From Bacteroidota bacterium (lineage in GTDB: Bacteria > Bacteroidota > Ignavibacteria > Kapaibacteriales > HRBIN21), in contig JAUQPR010000011.1 of the NCBI GenBank assembly GCA_030550275.1, positions 21,526-85,525 of the forward strand: a DNA stretch of 64,000 nt, read 5' to 3'. The position numbers and the translations under genes were made by a program. The notes beneath the pieces are model-generated. The model worked only from the letters and a program-made list of their open reading frames with translations. It did no database searches and was not told the origin of the DNA. This document shows positions 36,254 to 45,060 of the stretch, piece after piece. Each line of letters opens with the position of its first letter. Positions within the stretch are counted from its first letter, which is position 1.

Positions 36254-36948
36254 TGCTTTTGCCCGAGCGCCGCCTGCACAAAGGGGTTGGAGCGCAGCTC
36301 CTCCTGCAGCGTCGTCGGCGGTCCGTGACCGGGGTAGATGCGGAACTCCCCCGGCAGCGGGAGAAGCTGCGTCCGCAGCGATTCGAGCAACTGCTCGAAG
36401 TTCCCCCCGGGCAGGTCCGTTCGCCCAATGCTGCCGGCAAAGAGTGTGTCACCGGCGAACACGATCTGGCGCCGTTCCTCTACGAAGCAGACGCTCCCCT
36501 GGGTATGCCCTGGGGTGAAGCGCACCTCCAGCTCCCAAGCGCCCGAAGCCGAGCGGAGCCGTTGCCCGTGCTCCAGCAGCAGGTCGGGTTCGACCGGCTC
36601 CAAGGGCAGGGGAATTCCCAGCAGGCGCAGTTCGGTGTCATCGCGCAGCCGGTAAGCGTCCGCCGGATGCACGGCGACCAGGGCAGCGGTGAGCCGGCGC
36701 AGCTCGGCAACATCGGCGATATGGTCCCAGTGCGAGTGCGTCAGCAGGATGTGCGTAATCCGCACCCCGTGCTGGCGGGCAAGCTGTTCGTACGCCGTTG
36801 CGCTCCCCAGCGGTGCGTCGATCACCCACGCCTGCCCGGCAGGACGGTCCAGCAGCAGGTACCCGAGCGTGGCAAAGGGTCCGGCTTCGACGGCGAAGAG
36901 CTCCGGCGCACAGGGGCGTACTTCGGTCGGCGTCCAAAACTCCCACAT
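36250..36948 (-). CDS. MBL-fold metallo-hydrolase (glyoxalase II-like)
   Basis: From ATG 36948 the product has 232 residues. The metal ligands are visible as THSHWDHIADV, RFTPGHTQGSVCF, FAGDTLFAGSIGRTDLPGG and YPGHGPPTT. The DLPGG motif is common in hydroxyacylglutathione hydrolase-like members. The substrate is unknown; a thioester of glutathione or another low-molecular thiol is typical. The longer frame upstream enters the end of the large surface gene and is not used. Confidence 0.9.
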   Translation of the reverse strand: MWEFWTPTEVRPCAPELFAVEAGPFATLGYLLLDRPAGQAWVIDAPLGSATAYEQLARQHGVRITHILLTHSHWDHIADVAELRRLTAALVAVHPADAYRLRDDTELRLLGIPLPLEPVEPDLLLEHGQRLRSASGAWELEVRFTPGHTQGSVCFVEERRQIVFAGDTLFAGSIGRTDLPGGNFEQLLESLRTQLLPLPGEFRIYPGHGPPTTLQEELRSNPFVQAALGQKQ

Positions 36949-36959
36949 GGGCTTCTCCG

Positions 36960-39900
36960 CTACCACACCAGCACGATGTGTGTGAACACCTCCGAAGGCG
37001 TCCACAGCCGAATCCCGTACACTCCGGCGGGAGGCGCCGGAATGGACCACGAGCGCCGATGCGGCGCAGCGGTGTGCTCCTCCCATTCCCACGCAGCGAT
37101 GCGCCGCCCTTGCACGGTGTAGAGCTCCACTCGGTAGGCACCGCGTTCGCTGCCGGAGGTCTCAATCCTCAATGCACCGTCCTGCTGCGACACGTTGATC
37201 GCGGCGGAGCCGGCGGGCTGCAGCAACCGAGGTCCTCCCTCGGTGCAGAGCCCCACCAAGCGCAATTGCCCATCGGCGCGCTCGGTCTGGCTGCTGAGGA
37301 GCCCGTCGTCCCAGAGGAAGCTGCTGAGCTGCAGCGGGGTGGCTTCGCGTGCTCCGAGCAGCACATCCCCTACAAGCTCGGCGATGACCGCCCTACCGGC
37401 TGTGAGGCTATCCAACTGCAGCAGGGCGATTGCGGTTTCGCCCTGTCGCTCCTGGCGCAGGAGCCTTCCGCGGGCAACACCGCGCAGGAGGAAGAGCGTG
37501 GGGTCGTAGCGGATCTCCGCCGTTGCCGCATGCCAGCTTGCGATGCCCTCGGCTGCCAGGTAGAGCGGGATGCGGAAGCCCCGTGCCCATGGGGTTGCCT
37601 GGGTATCGGGAAGCCAGACTCGAATGCGCGCGGGCGCGGCACCGCTCCCCTCCAGTATCAACTGCCGTTCCTCCGGACAGGGCGCTCCGACGAAGAGCAC
37701 CAGCGTATCGGCAAAGCTGCCAGGCGAAAGCGGTTGGAAGGCGACCGTGAGCACGAGCTGCTCCCCTTGAGCAAGGAAGCGTGGCAGTGCCGGGGCTTGG
37801 GAGATGGAAAATTCCGCCCCGCGGCGCAGGCGCAGCGAATCAACACGGATGGGCAACTCCCCGGCATTGCTGATGGTGACAAGCTGCTGCGCCCTCTGCC
37901 CCTGCGGAAGCGTTCCGAACCGGAGCTGCTCCGGAGCGCTCAGCAGCGGGGTCCGGCGCCGTCCGCTCAGCAGAACCTGCAGCTCCAGAGAGCGCGTGCC
38001 CAAGCGCACCTGCAGTTCGACTCGGGCGGATTTCTCCCCATCGGGTGTCTGCTGCGGAGCAAAGCGCACCGGAAGGGAGAGAGTCTCCCCCGGAGCAATC
38101 TGTGCCGGAAGCGCTGGGGTGAGGACCGTAAAGACCGCCGCATCCGACCCCGCAAGGGCAATCCCCTCCAGCCAAAGCGTATCAGCGCTGCGGTTGCTGA
38201 TACGCAGCGTATCCCAGCGCTCCTCGCACAGCGCTACGGTGCCGAAGGAGAGCGCGTTAGTGTAGGCAATCTCCTCGCCGATGACGTTGGCGAAGAGCTC
38301 CACCAGGCTGGTGTCGCGGCAGGGCTCTTCGAGCACGAACTGCAGCCGGGCATATAGCGGACCCAGGCGGCGGGCAGCAACCGTCAGCTCGAACTCCTGT
38401 GTTGCCGCCGGTGCGACGGTTGCCTGCTGCGGCGAAACGGTAACATCCGGATGGGAGCTCACCACCGCGCTCACCCGCTGCGGGCGCAGCAGGAGGTTCC
38501 GCCCCGTCAGCTGCGCCGTGCGCACCTCGCCGAGCGTGAGCGTACCTAACTGCACAGCCGCCGGTATCGCGATGAAGGGCAGAACCCGTTCGGCTCGGAG
38601 TTCGACGACCAACTGCTGCACCAGGGAGTCCTCGACGGGGATGACCAACTGCGCCGTCTTCATCCCAAGCTCCGCCCCGGGCGAGCTCTGCACGATGTAG
38701 ATGGCGGTATCGCCTGGGCGCAGCTGCGTGGGAACTCGGGGCTGCACAATGAGCATGAAGGCGTCGGCATCGGGACCCACGATGGACGCCGCCCGCGGCA
38801 AGCCGAGGGGAACGTCGCCGGTGTTGAACAGCAGGACCGTATCCGTGCGCCGATCGCAGCGGCTGAGCTGCCCGAAATCCAGCGTGGAGCGGCTCAGTTG
38901 GAGCTCCGCGCGGACACCCGTGCCACTGAGCAGGAGTCGGACGGTGTCTGGGCAACCGCTATCGGCGCGCTCTGCAACGATGCGCAGCTCGATAGCGTCG
39001 GTCTGTGCTGCCACTGGTGCGTAGCTAAACCGCAGACGCAATTCCTGCTGCGGCAGCAGCAGCACGGGGAGTTGCGGTTGCACGGATTCCAATTGGAACG
39101 GGGCAGCAACCGGCGGGAGAGCCCGAATCCAGGCTGCCGAAGGACCCCGATTGTGCACACTCACGGTGAGGTAGGCGCGCGTCCCGACCCGTACCTGACC
39201 GAATTGCCCCGAGCCCTGGAGCGTCAGCGTAGTCCGCAGCCCCAAAGCCCGTAGCCAGACAGTGTCTGCCGATACCGGGCATTCGAGCAGCTCGGCGATG
39301 AGGGCGCCTTCGAGCTGCCCTACACCTCCGGAGCGGGCGATGACGGTGATGGGGCGATGCTGCCCAGGCGGAATCTGCAGCGGTGTGCCTGGTGCAACGG
39401 TGAAGTACGCCGCCGCTGTGCTGCGGAGCCGCACAGTAATTGGGCGCGCAGTGGGGTTGTATGCGTCCACGCCCCAGGTCTGCTCCTCTCCGGGGCAGAG
39501 GGTGCCAAGCTCGAGCGTGTCCAGCGGTGTGCCGGAGCCGTCGAGCAGCGTTACTCGGAGCGAGTCCTTCCAGACCTCGTAGGCGATGCGCCAAGGCGAA
39601 CCCGCGGTGGTGGTGTCCGTGTGCACAATGGCAAGCGTATCCGAGAACAAGCCCGCCGGTGCTGGTGCGCGGAAGGCAACGATGACGGGGAGCGAATCTC
39701 CCGGCGCAACCCACAGCGGCAGTGAGCTCGGCGCGGGGGAGAGCACTCGGAAGCCTGCAGTGCCGCGCCGGAAGAAGATTACGCGAACCTGCAGCGGCGC
39801 ATCCCCCAGGTTGCGGAGCTGGACTGTATCGAGCCGCTCCTCCGAGGCGCACAGCAGTGTATCGAGCGTGCGCCGGTTGGGTGCCTGCAATGTGGGGAAG

Positions 39901-41645
39901 CGGGCAATCCGCACGATGCGGGCTGCCGCTGCCGAGAGGAGCCATTCGGGTTCGGCAGCATACGGAGATGCTGATGCCCCCGGAATCCGCTGCAGCACCG
40001 CCAGCAGGAAGAGGGTGTCCGGTGCTGGGAAAGAATGGGTACGGCTCCACTGCGTGCCGTAGCCGCGCAGTGTGTCTACAACGGTCCACGGCTGGCTGGG
40101 GGAGCGCTGGAGGAGCAGCAGCTCCTGCCCGTTGCCGGTGCCACGCAGCGGGGCGTTTGTGCGTGGGAGCTCCGCCGGAGCCCACAGCGAGGGACCCCGG
40201 TAGCGCGTTGCCTCCGGGGGAAGCGCAGTGTACGGTGTGCGTTCGGGTCCGTCGAGCCGAACTCGTCCGGCGCCGCCGGAGGGGCTACCCGAGGCGCGTC
40301 CACCGGAGACGTTGAGGCTGAGCTGTTCGTAGCCCTCGGAGGCGCAGACCAGCACGGCGCCACCGGAGCCGCTCCCACCAGAGCCGGCAGAGCTTCCGGC
40401 GATGGCACCAGGGGCGCCCGTTGCACTGAGTTCGACGGTGCTGAGCATCGGTGCCACGATGGCGATTGCCCCACCACCGCCACCGCCGCTGCCGGAGCAG
40501 ACGTTCACCCCTTGAGGGTTCCCACTGCCGCCGCCGGAGCCGCCCGCCAGCGGAACAAGGCAGCTATTGCCGTGCTCCTGCCCGCCGTTGCTCCTCCCAG
40601 AGGCGCTTTCACCGCGAGTGGCGTAGCCGCCGCCTCCACCGGGCAGCCGCTGCTGATGCCCACTGCCGCCCCCGTACCCTCCGACGGGATCGCAGGTGTT
40701 CCCGTCACGGCAGCCCTCACCAGAGCGCCCAAAGGGGTGCCCGGTGCCGCCACCGGCGGATTCGTACATTGGGGAGCTGCCCGGCAGTACGCCGTTGAGG
40801 CTGGCGCCGTTGGGACCGGTGCTTTGCCCGTAGTTGCGGTACTCGTTCGGACCCACCCCAATGCCGTTTTTGCCCCCGCGTCCGCCGCTGGTGAAGCCGT
40901 TGCCGCCATCGGTTCCGTTTGCGCTGCCGAACGCTACATCGCAGAAGGCACCTCCACCGCCGCCTCCGCCGGGTCCACCGTGGATCCCTTCAGCATCGAC
41001 GCGGATGCGCGCGCCCCGAATCGGTCCCTGCGACAGCAGCACAAAGGGCAGGTAGCCCTGGTTGCCCGGCGTGAAGGGGTCGCAGTCGGCGGTGGAGACA
41101 CGGAACTCCGTCCCCGCAGCCACAATGAAGCTGTCAATGACCATTGCCCCGCGGCGCGAGCGGATGCCCAGCGCGCCCTGCCCCAGAACGCGCTCGCTGC
41201 CGCTGTAGGCGCCAATCGGCGTGGGTTGCACGATGTAGAAGGTGTCCACAACCGCCGCCGAGTTGCCAACGCGGAGCCGTAACGGGATGCGGAACTCGGG
41301 TGCAAGCTCGTTCCAGCGCCAGCTATTGGGGCGCACCCACGGCGCAACGAAGACGAGCGTGGAGATGAGCCGACCGTTCCAGCTCACCACCAGCGGACCC
41401 AACGTGAGCTTTGCCGTGTCGGCGGGATTAGCGCATTCGAGCTGAACGGGGTCTCCGGGGCGATTCAAGTAGAGCCCATCGGCGCCGAAGGCACCAAGCG
41501 AGTCCACGTGCGCTACGATTTCGACGTAGACTGCCATCCCGGGAGCACCGATGTCGGGCAGCATGTATGCTGCGCGGGGCTGCGCCCACAGGCTCGCCGA
41601 AAGCAGCGCAGTGCAGAGCACTCCACGGCAGCTCCAGGCTTTCAT
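36960..41645 (-). CDS. Giant surface protein: Gly-rich domain, choice-of-anchor-D repeats, cohesin-like and T9SS domains
   Basis: The 1561-residue protein begins at ATG 41645 with a signal peptide ending near SASLWAQP. About residues 215-465 form a glycine-rich region with many GG, GGG and GGSG runs and paired cysteines, resembling the glycine-rich stretches in extracellular bacterial proteins. Then follow repeated Ig-like/choice-of-anchor-D units (RLSRSTLDFGQLSR, ALSFGTVALCEERWDTLRISN, LRFGTLPQGQRAQQLVTISNAG). A cohesin-like segment lies near 1338-1450 (LYLAAEGIASWHAATAEIRYDPTLF in part). The last ~80 residues (RVELYTVQGRRIAAWEW, PPAGVYGIRL) resemble a T9SS sorting domain. It should sit on the cell surface. 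It is 11 bases upstream of the MBL gene. Confidence 0.82.
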   Translation of the reverse strand: MKAWSCRGVLCTALLSASLWAQPRAAYMLPDIGAPGMAVYVEIVAHVDSLGAFGADGLYLNRPGDPVQLECANPADTAKLTLGPLVVSWNGRLISTLVFVAPWVRPNSWRWNELAPEFRIPLRLRVGNSAAVVDTFYIVQPTPIGAYSGSERVLGQGALGIRSRRGAMVIDSFIVAAGTEFRVSTADCDPFTPGNQGYLPFVLLSQGPIRGARIRVDAEGIHGGPGGGGGGGAFCDVAFGSANGTDGGNGFTSGGRGGKNGIGVGPNEYRNYGQSTGPNGASLNGVLPGSSPMYESAGGGTGHPFGRSGEGCRDGNTCDPVGGYGGGSGHQQRLPGGGGGYATRGESASGRSNGGQEHGNSCLVPLAGGSGGGSGNPQGVNVCSGSGGGGGGAIAIVAPMLSTVELSATGAPGAIAGSSAGSGGSGSGGAVLVCASEGYEQLSLNVSGGRASGSPSGGAGRVRLDGPERTPYTALPPEATRYRGPSLWAPAELPRTNAPLRGTGNGQELLLLQRSPSQPWTVVDTLRGYGTQWSRTHSFPAPDTLFLLAVLQRIPGASASPYAAEPEWLLSAAAARIVRIARFPTLQAPNRRTLDTLLCASEERLDTVQLRNLGDAPLQVRVIFFRRGTAGFRVLSPAPSSLPLWVAPGDSLPVIVAFRAPAPAGLFSDTLAIVHTDTTTAGSPWRIAYEVWKDSLRVTLLDGSGTPLDTLELGTLCPGEEQTWGVDAYNPTARPITVRLRSTAAAYFTVAPGTPLQIPPGQHRPITVIARSGGVGQLEGALIAELLECPVSADTVWLRALGLRTTLTLQGSGQFGQVRVGTRAYLTVSVHNRGPSAAWIRALPPVAAPFQLESVQPQLPVLLLPQQELRLRFSYAPVAAQTDAIELRIVAERADSGCPDTVRLLLSGTGVRAELQLSRSTLDFGQLSRCDRRTDTVLLFNTGDVPLGLPRAASIVGPDADAFMLIVQPRVPTQLRPGDTAIYIVQSSPGAELGMKTAQLVIPVEDSLVQQLVVELRAERVLPFIAIPAAVQLGTLTLGEVRTAQLTGRNLLLRPQRVSAVVSSHPDVTVSPQQATVAPAATQEFELTVAARRLGPLYARLQFVLEEPCRDTSLVELFANVIGEEIAYTNALSFGTVALCEERWDTLRISNRSADTLWLEGIALAGSDAAVFTVLTPALPAQIAPGETLSLPVRFAPQQTPDGEKSARVELQVRLGTRSLELQVLLSGRRRTPLLSAPEQLRFGTLPQGQRAQQLVTISNAGELPIRVDSLRLRRGAEFSISQAPALPRFLAQGEQLVLTVAFQPLSPGSFADTLVLFVGAPCPEERQLILEGSGAAPARIRVWLPDTQATPWARGFRIPLYLAAEGIASWHAATAEIRYDPTLFLLRGVARGRLLRQERQGETAIALLQLDSLTAGRAVIAELVGDVLLGAREATPLQLSSFLWDDGLLSSQTERADGQLRLVGLCTEGGPRLLQPAGSAAINVSQQDGALRIETSGSERGAYRVELYTVQGRRIAAWEWEEHTAAPHRRSWSIPAPPAGVYGIRLWTPSEVFTHIVLVW

Positions 41646-42067
41646 GGCGTCTCCAGGTAGGCGATGCACTTGAGTTCGATGGCAATTGGGGTGGGCAGCC
41701 GGCAGACCTGGAGCGTGGTGCGGCATGCCTGCACGTGCCCCAGGTATTGCGCGTAGATGCGGTTGAAGGTGTCGAAATCGCGCTCCAAGTTGGTCAGGAA
41801 GGCGGTTACATCCACCACGTGGCTCCAATCGGCGCCGGCTGCTCGCAGGATCGCCTCCACGTTGCGGAAGGTCGCGTGGCATTGCGCGGCGAAGTCGTAG
41901 TCCACGATTCTGCCCTGGCTGTCGCGCACAATGCCGGGGATGTCCGCGCTGCCGCGCTGGCGCGGTCCGATGCCTGAGAGGAAGAGCCAGTTCCCCACGC
42001 GCACGGCGTGGGGGTAGGGACCGACGGGCTCCGGGGCTTGCTCGCAGATGATAACCTGGCGCTGCAT
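41642..42067 (-). CDS. RidA family protein, likely 2-aminomuconate deaminase
   Basis: From ATG 42067 the protein has 141 residues. It has the RidA core (GPYPHAVRVGNWLFLSGIGP, DVTAFLTNLERDF and RTTLQVCRLPTPIAIELKCIA). The extra loop GSADIPGIVRDSQGRIVDYDF places it near the 2-aminomuconate deaminase subgroup rather than the enamine-detoxifying RidA. The ATG overlaps the stop of the aldehyde dehydrogenase upstream, an AMSDH candidate, which fits the kynurenine pathway. It overlaps the giant surface gene by four bases (ATGA). Confidence 0.85.
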   Translation of the reverse strand: MQRQVIICEQAPEPVGPYPHAVRVGNWLFLSGIGPRQRGSADIPGIVRDSQGRIVDYDFAAQCHATFRNVEAILRAAGADWSHVVDVTAFLTNLERDFDTFNRIYAQYLGHVQACRTTLQVCRLPTPIAIELKCIAYLETP

Positions 42068-43518
42068 CAGTCCCGCGGGAGGTGGATGCACACATTCTTT
42101 GGCTCGGTGAAGAAGCGCAGAGCTTCCCAGCCGCCTTCGCGCCCGATGCCGGAGTGCTTCGTTCCCCCAAACGGCGTCCGCAGGTCGCGGAGCATCCAGC
42201 AGTTGACCCAGACAATCCCGACCTGGAGGCGTTCGGCGATGCGGTGGGCGCGCGAGAGGTTCTCCGTCCACACGCTCGCTGCCAGCCCGTAAGGGGTGCC
42301 GTTGGCAGCGGTGATGAGCTCCTCCTCGTCCTCAAACGGCAGCAGTGTGGCGACCGGACCGAAGATCTCCTCCTGATTGACGCGGCACTCCGGAGCAAGC
42401 CCCTCGATGAGCGTTGGTGCAAAGAACCAGCCGTTGCGGCAACGACCAAGCAGGTGGACCCGTTCCCCACCGCACAGGATGGTGCCGCCCTCTGCCCGTG
42501 CCAGCTCGACGTAGGAGGCGACCTTAGCAAGGTGCTGTTCGGAGATGAGCGCTCCCTGCTGCGTTGTGGGGTCCAGCGGGTCTCCGACGACGAGGCTGCG
42601 CGCTCGGGCAAGCAGCTCGCTGCGGAAGCGCTCGTAGATGCGGCGATGGATGAAGATGCGGGAGCTACACAAGCAGATCTCGCCCTGGTTGGAGAACGCC
42701 GCGCGCACAGCCGTCTCCACTGCCTCGGCGAAGCGGCAGTCGTCGAAGACGATCATGGGGTTTTTGCCCCCGAGCTCCAGCGAGAGCTTTTTGAACATGG
42801 GCGCCGCGATGCGGGCGATTTCAGCGCCCGTCTGGGTGCCACCTGTGAAGGAGATTGCCCGAACGCTCGGGTGCGCCACCAGGGCTGCCCCCGCGCGGGA
42901 ACCGCGTCCGTGCACGATGTTGAGCACCCCTGCAAGGAGCCCCGCCTGCTGACACAGCCGCGCCAGCAGAGTGGCTGTGGTGGGAGCAAGCTCCGAAGGC
43001 TTCGCAACCACGCAGTTGCCCGCTGCCAGCGCCGGGGCAACCTTCCAGCTCAGCAGGTACAGGGGGAGATTCCACGGCGAGATGCACCCAACCGTCCCGA
43101 GCGGCTGCCGTAGGGTATAGTTGAGCGCGACCGTATCGGTCTGATGCAGCTCCGAAGAGGCGTGCAGGATTGCCGTTGCAAAGAAGCGGAAGTTGCGCAC
43201 GGCTCGGGGAATGTCCAGCGTTCGGGCAAGCCAGAGCGGTTTGCCCGTGTCGCGCGATTCGGCGAGAGCGAACTCCTCGAGCTGCTGCTCCAGCAGCTCG
43301 GCAATCCGCAGCAGCAGGCGCGAGCGCTCCTCCGCCGGCGTTGCTGCCCACGAGGGGAAGGCGCGTTCGGCAGCGTCTACGGCTGCGGCGATGTCGCGTT
43401 CGTCCGAATCCGCCACCAGATTGAGCACCTCTCCGGTGGCGGGCTCGAAGTTCTCCAGGTACTCCCCAGCAACCGGCGGAGTAAATTCGCCTGCGATGAA
43501 GTTGTCGAGCCGCTCCAT
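42067..43518 (-). CDS. Aldehyde dehydrogenase, 2-aminomuconic semialdehyde dehydrogenase type
   Basis: The 483-residue enzyme has the ALDH active site: the general base Glu248 (SLELGGKNP) and nucleophile Cys282 in NQGEICLCSSR. That last motif, with ICLC, is typical of AMSDH/ALDH8A1, which oxidises 2-aminomuconate semialdehyde in tryptophan (kynurenine) breakdown. IVWVNCWMLRDLRTPFGG is also family-typical. The adjacent RidA fits the next step, deamination of 2-aminomuconate. It is the first gene of the long minus-strand run. No other kynurenine gene is in the window. Confidence 0.88.
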   Translation of the reverse strand: MERLDNFIAGEFTPPVAGEYLENFEPATGEVLNLVADSDERDIAAAVDAAERAFPSWAATPAEERSRLLLRIAELLEQQLEEFALAESRDTGKPLWLARTLDIPRAVRNFRFFATAILHASSELHQTDTVALNYTLRQPLGTVGCISPWNLPLYLLSWKVAPALAAGNCVVAKPSELAPTTATLLARLCQQAGLLAGVLNIVHGRGSRAGAALVAHPSVRAISFTGGTQTGAEIARIAAPMFKKLSLELGGKNPMIVFDDCRFAEAVETAVRAAFSNQGEICLCSSRIFIHRRIYERFRSELLARARSLVVGDPLDPTTQQGALISEQHLAKVASYVELARAEGGTILCGGERVHLLGRCRNGWFFAPTLIEGLAPECRVNQEEIFGPVATLLPFEDEEELITAANGTPYGLAASVWTENLSRAHRIAERLQVGIVWVNCWMLRDLRTPFGGTKHSGIGREGGWEALRFFTEPKNVCIHLPRD

Positions 43519-43547
43519 CCGGAAGGGGCGCAGTTACACGAACACGG

Positions 43548-43555
43548 CGAAAATA
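43548..43555 (-). promoter_or_regulatory. Possible variant -7 box before the aldehyde dehydrogenase gene
   Basis: The minus strand reads TATTTTCG, one mismatch from TAnnTTTG, 29 bases before ATG 43518. It lies in the short divergent spacer shared with pgeF. Confidence 0.4.
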
Positions 43556-43603
43556 GGGCTTGCGCCCAAACGGTAGCGCCGAACCGTCCGGTGCAACCAG
43601 CAG

Positions 43604-44335
43604 ATGATTGCAGCCATTGCCGCTGCGGTGCCAATCGAGGAGCCGGGCTGCTTCCCCGAGCGGGTCTGCGCCGGAATCACTCTCCGAGCGGTCGAACGCT
43701 TTCCTCCGCGCGGCTTCTCTATAGATGCCCTCAACGCAGAGGACCCCGCCGTCCGACGCCTGGCACTGACCCTGGGAGTGGCACCCCAACAGCTCAAATT
43801 CCAGCAGCAGGTGCACGGCGCGGACGTACGGGTGGTAACTGCCGAGAGCCCACTGCAGCCCAGCGATGGGATGGTAACCTGCCAGCCGGGAGTGGTGCTC
43901 TGCGTGCGGATTGCCGATTGCTGTGCTGTGCTGCTGTACCACCCGGCGGTGCCGCTGGTGGCAGCGCTGCATGCGGGATGGCGCGGAACCGCTGCCGGGA
44001 TTGTGGAACGGGCACTGGAGCTTATCCAAGGCACCTTCGGGGCAGCTCCGCATGAGCTCATCGCCTACCTTTCGCCGTGTGCCTCGGGGGAGCGCTACGA
44101 GGTGGGACCTGAGGTGGCGTCGCTCTTCCCGCACTCCGTCCGCCGGGATGCGGAGGGGCGCCTCTGGCTGGACCTCCGCACGGAGCTCCGCCGCCGCCTG
44201 CTACATGCTGGTGTGTCTGAGACAGCAGTTGAGGTCGCCCGTGGATGCACCATTGGAGAGCCGCGTTACCACTCCTACCGGCGCGATGGCAAGGATGCCG
44301 GGCGGATGGTCGCCTTTATTGCGCTGCGGTGGTGA
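43604..44335 (+). CDS. pgeF: Purine nucleoside phosphorylase / laccase-domain protein PgeF (YfiH)
   Basis: The 243-residue protein has the copper/zinc-like site of the family: His71 (QQVHGADV), Cys106 (RIADCCAV) and His123 (AALHAGWRGTA). YfiH/PgeF enzymes act on purine nucleosides and on peptidoglycan-precursor quality control (editing of UDP-MurNAc-Ser). The C-terminal segment YHSYRRDGKDAGRMVAFIAL is typical. It stands alone between divergent and convergent neighbours. Confidence 0.92.
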   Translation: MIAAIAAAVPIEEPGCFPERVCAGITLRAVERFPPRGFSIDALNAEDPAVRRLALTLGVAPQQLKFQQQVHGADVRVVTAESPLQPSDGMVTCQPGVVLCVRIADCCAVLLYHPAVPLVAALHAGWRGTAAGIVERALELIQGTFGAAPHELIAYLSPCASGERYEVGPEVASLFPHSVRRDAEGRLWLDLRTELRRRLLHAGVSETAVEVARGCTIGEPRYHSYRRDGKDAGRMVAFIALRW

Positions 44336-44347
44336 GGGCAGCAGCGC

Positions 44348-44614
44348 TCACCTGGTGCGGTCTTCGGGAAAGCGCTTGAGGATGCCGTAGGGGATAACCA
44401 CCAGGTAGGCGAACACCAGCACAATCGGCGCAACGACGATGGCAATCGGATGGTCGTAGCGCTGGGCGCCGAAGATCGCCATCAACGCGAAGCCTACAAC
44501 GATGAGCCCGATGCCCGCGCCGATGATCTGCCAATTCCGACGGGTCAGCGGGAATCTCCACGGGAGTATGCGCCGCGCCGCCGTCTCTCCCCCCGGACGT
44601 CTTGCTGTTGCCAT
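44348..44614 (-). CDS. DUF3098 small membrane protein
   Basis: The protein has 88 residues and two membrane helices (IIGAGIGLIVVGFALMAIF and IVVAPIVLVFAYLVVIP) joined by the polar loop GAQRYDHP. The end of helix 2 followed by YGILKRF is the DUF3098 pattern common in Bacteroidota. Function unknown. Its ATG is 22 bases downstream of tRNA-Lys(CTT), so the two probably share a transcript. Confidence 0.88.
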   Translation of the reverse strand: MATARRPGGETAARRILPWRFPLTRRNWQIIGAGIGLIVVGFALMAIFGAQRYDHPIAIVVAPIVLVFAYLVVIPYGILKRFPEDRTR

Positions 44615-44636
44615 CCCCGCTCCGGTGCTGCTTGAG

Positions 44637-44709
<73 letters not shown>

Positions 44710-44713
44710 GTTG

Positions 44714-44721
44714 CAAAATTA
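44714..44721 (-). promoter_or_regulatory. -7 box for tRNA-Lys(CTT)
   Basis: The minus strand reads TAATTTTG, identical to the box before tRNA-Ser at 3436. It is 4 bases from the first base of the tRNA, slightly closer than at tRNA-Ser. Confidence 0.6.
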
Positions 44722-44793
44722 CGCATTCGAGCGGTTTTGCGGTAGCGGGCGCCGCCCTAACCCTCAGCCGGTTCTGCAGAGCCGGAGGCAGCG

Positions 44794-44801
44794 TAAATTT
44801 G
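44794..44801 (+). promoter_or_regulatory. -7 box for feoAB
   Basis: TAAATTTG fits TAnnTTTG, 28 bases before the feoA ATG at 44830. No Fur-like palindrome was obvious in the short spacer. Confidence 0.62.
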
Positions 44802-44829
44802 TACTTGGTCTGAATTACGCACCGCAACG

Positions 44830-45060
44830 ATGGCAGAGGAGCTTCCGCTGACGGGTGTTCGGGAGGGGGAGCGGGTGGTGGTCGCCCGATACTGCGGCGA
44901 GGCGGCGGAGCGGCTGCGCGAGCTGGGGCTGACGGTGGGCACGGAGCTCGTCGTCCGGCGTCGCGTCGGGCTGGGGAGGGTGCTCGAAGTGGAGTTTCGC
45001 CAACTGCGGGTGGGGATGCGCTTGAGCGAGGCGGCGTGCATCTACGTGCGCCGATGCTGA
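44830..45060 (+). CDS. feoA: Ferrous iron transport protein FeoA
   Basis: The 76-residue SH3-like protein (PLTGVREGERVVVARY, RLRELGLTVGTELVVRR, RVLEVEFRQLRVGMRLSE) is a typical FeoA, an accessory subunit that interacts with FeoB during Fe(II) uptake. Its stop overlaps the FeoB start, so the two are coupled. Confidence 0.93.
   Translation: MAEELPLTGVREGERVVVARYCGEAAERLRELGLTVGTELVVRRRVGLGRVLEVEFRQLRVGMRLSEAACIYVRRC

Noticed and set aside
40035..41282. Plus-strand frame of 415 residues rich in Ala and Gly
   Set aside because: It is the antisense of the Gly-rich tract of the surface protein.
41646..42611. N-terminal extension of the giant surface protein frame
   Set aside because: It overlaps RidA and the dehydrogenase in another frame. 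The signal peptide at 41645 marks the true start.
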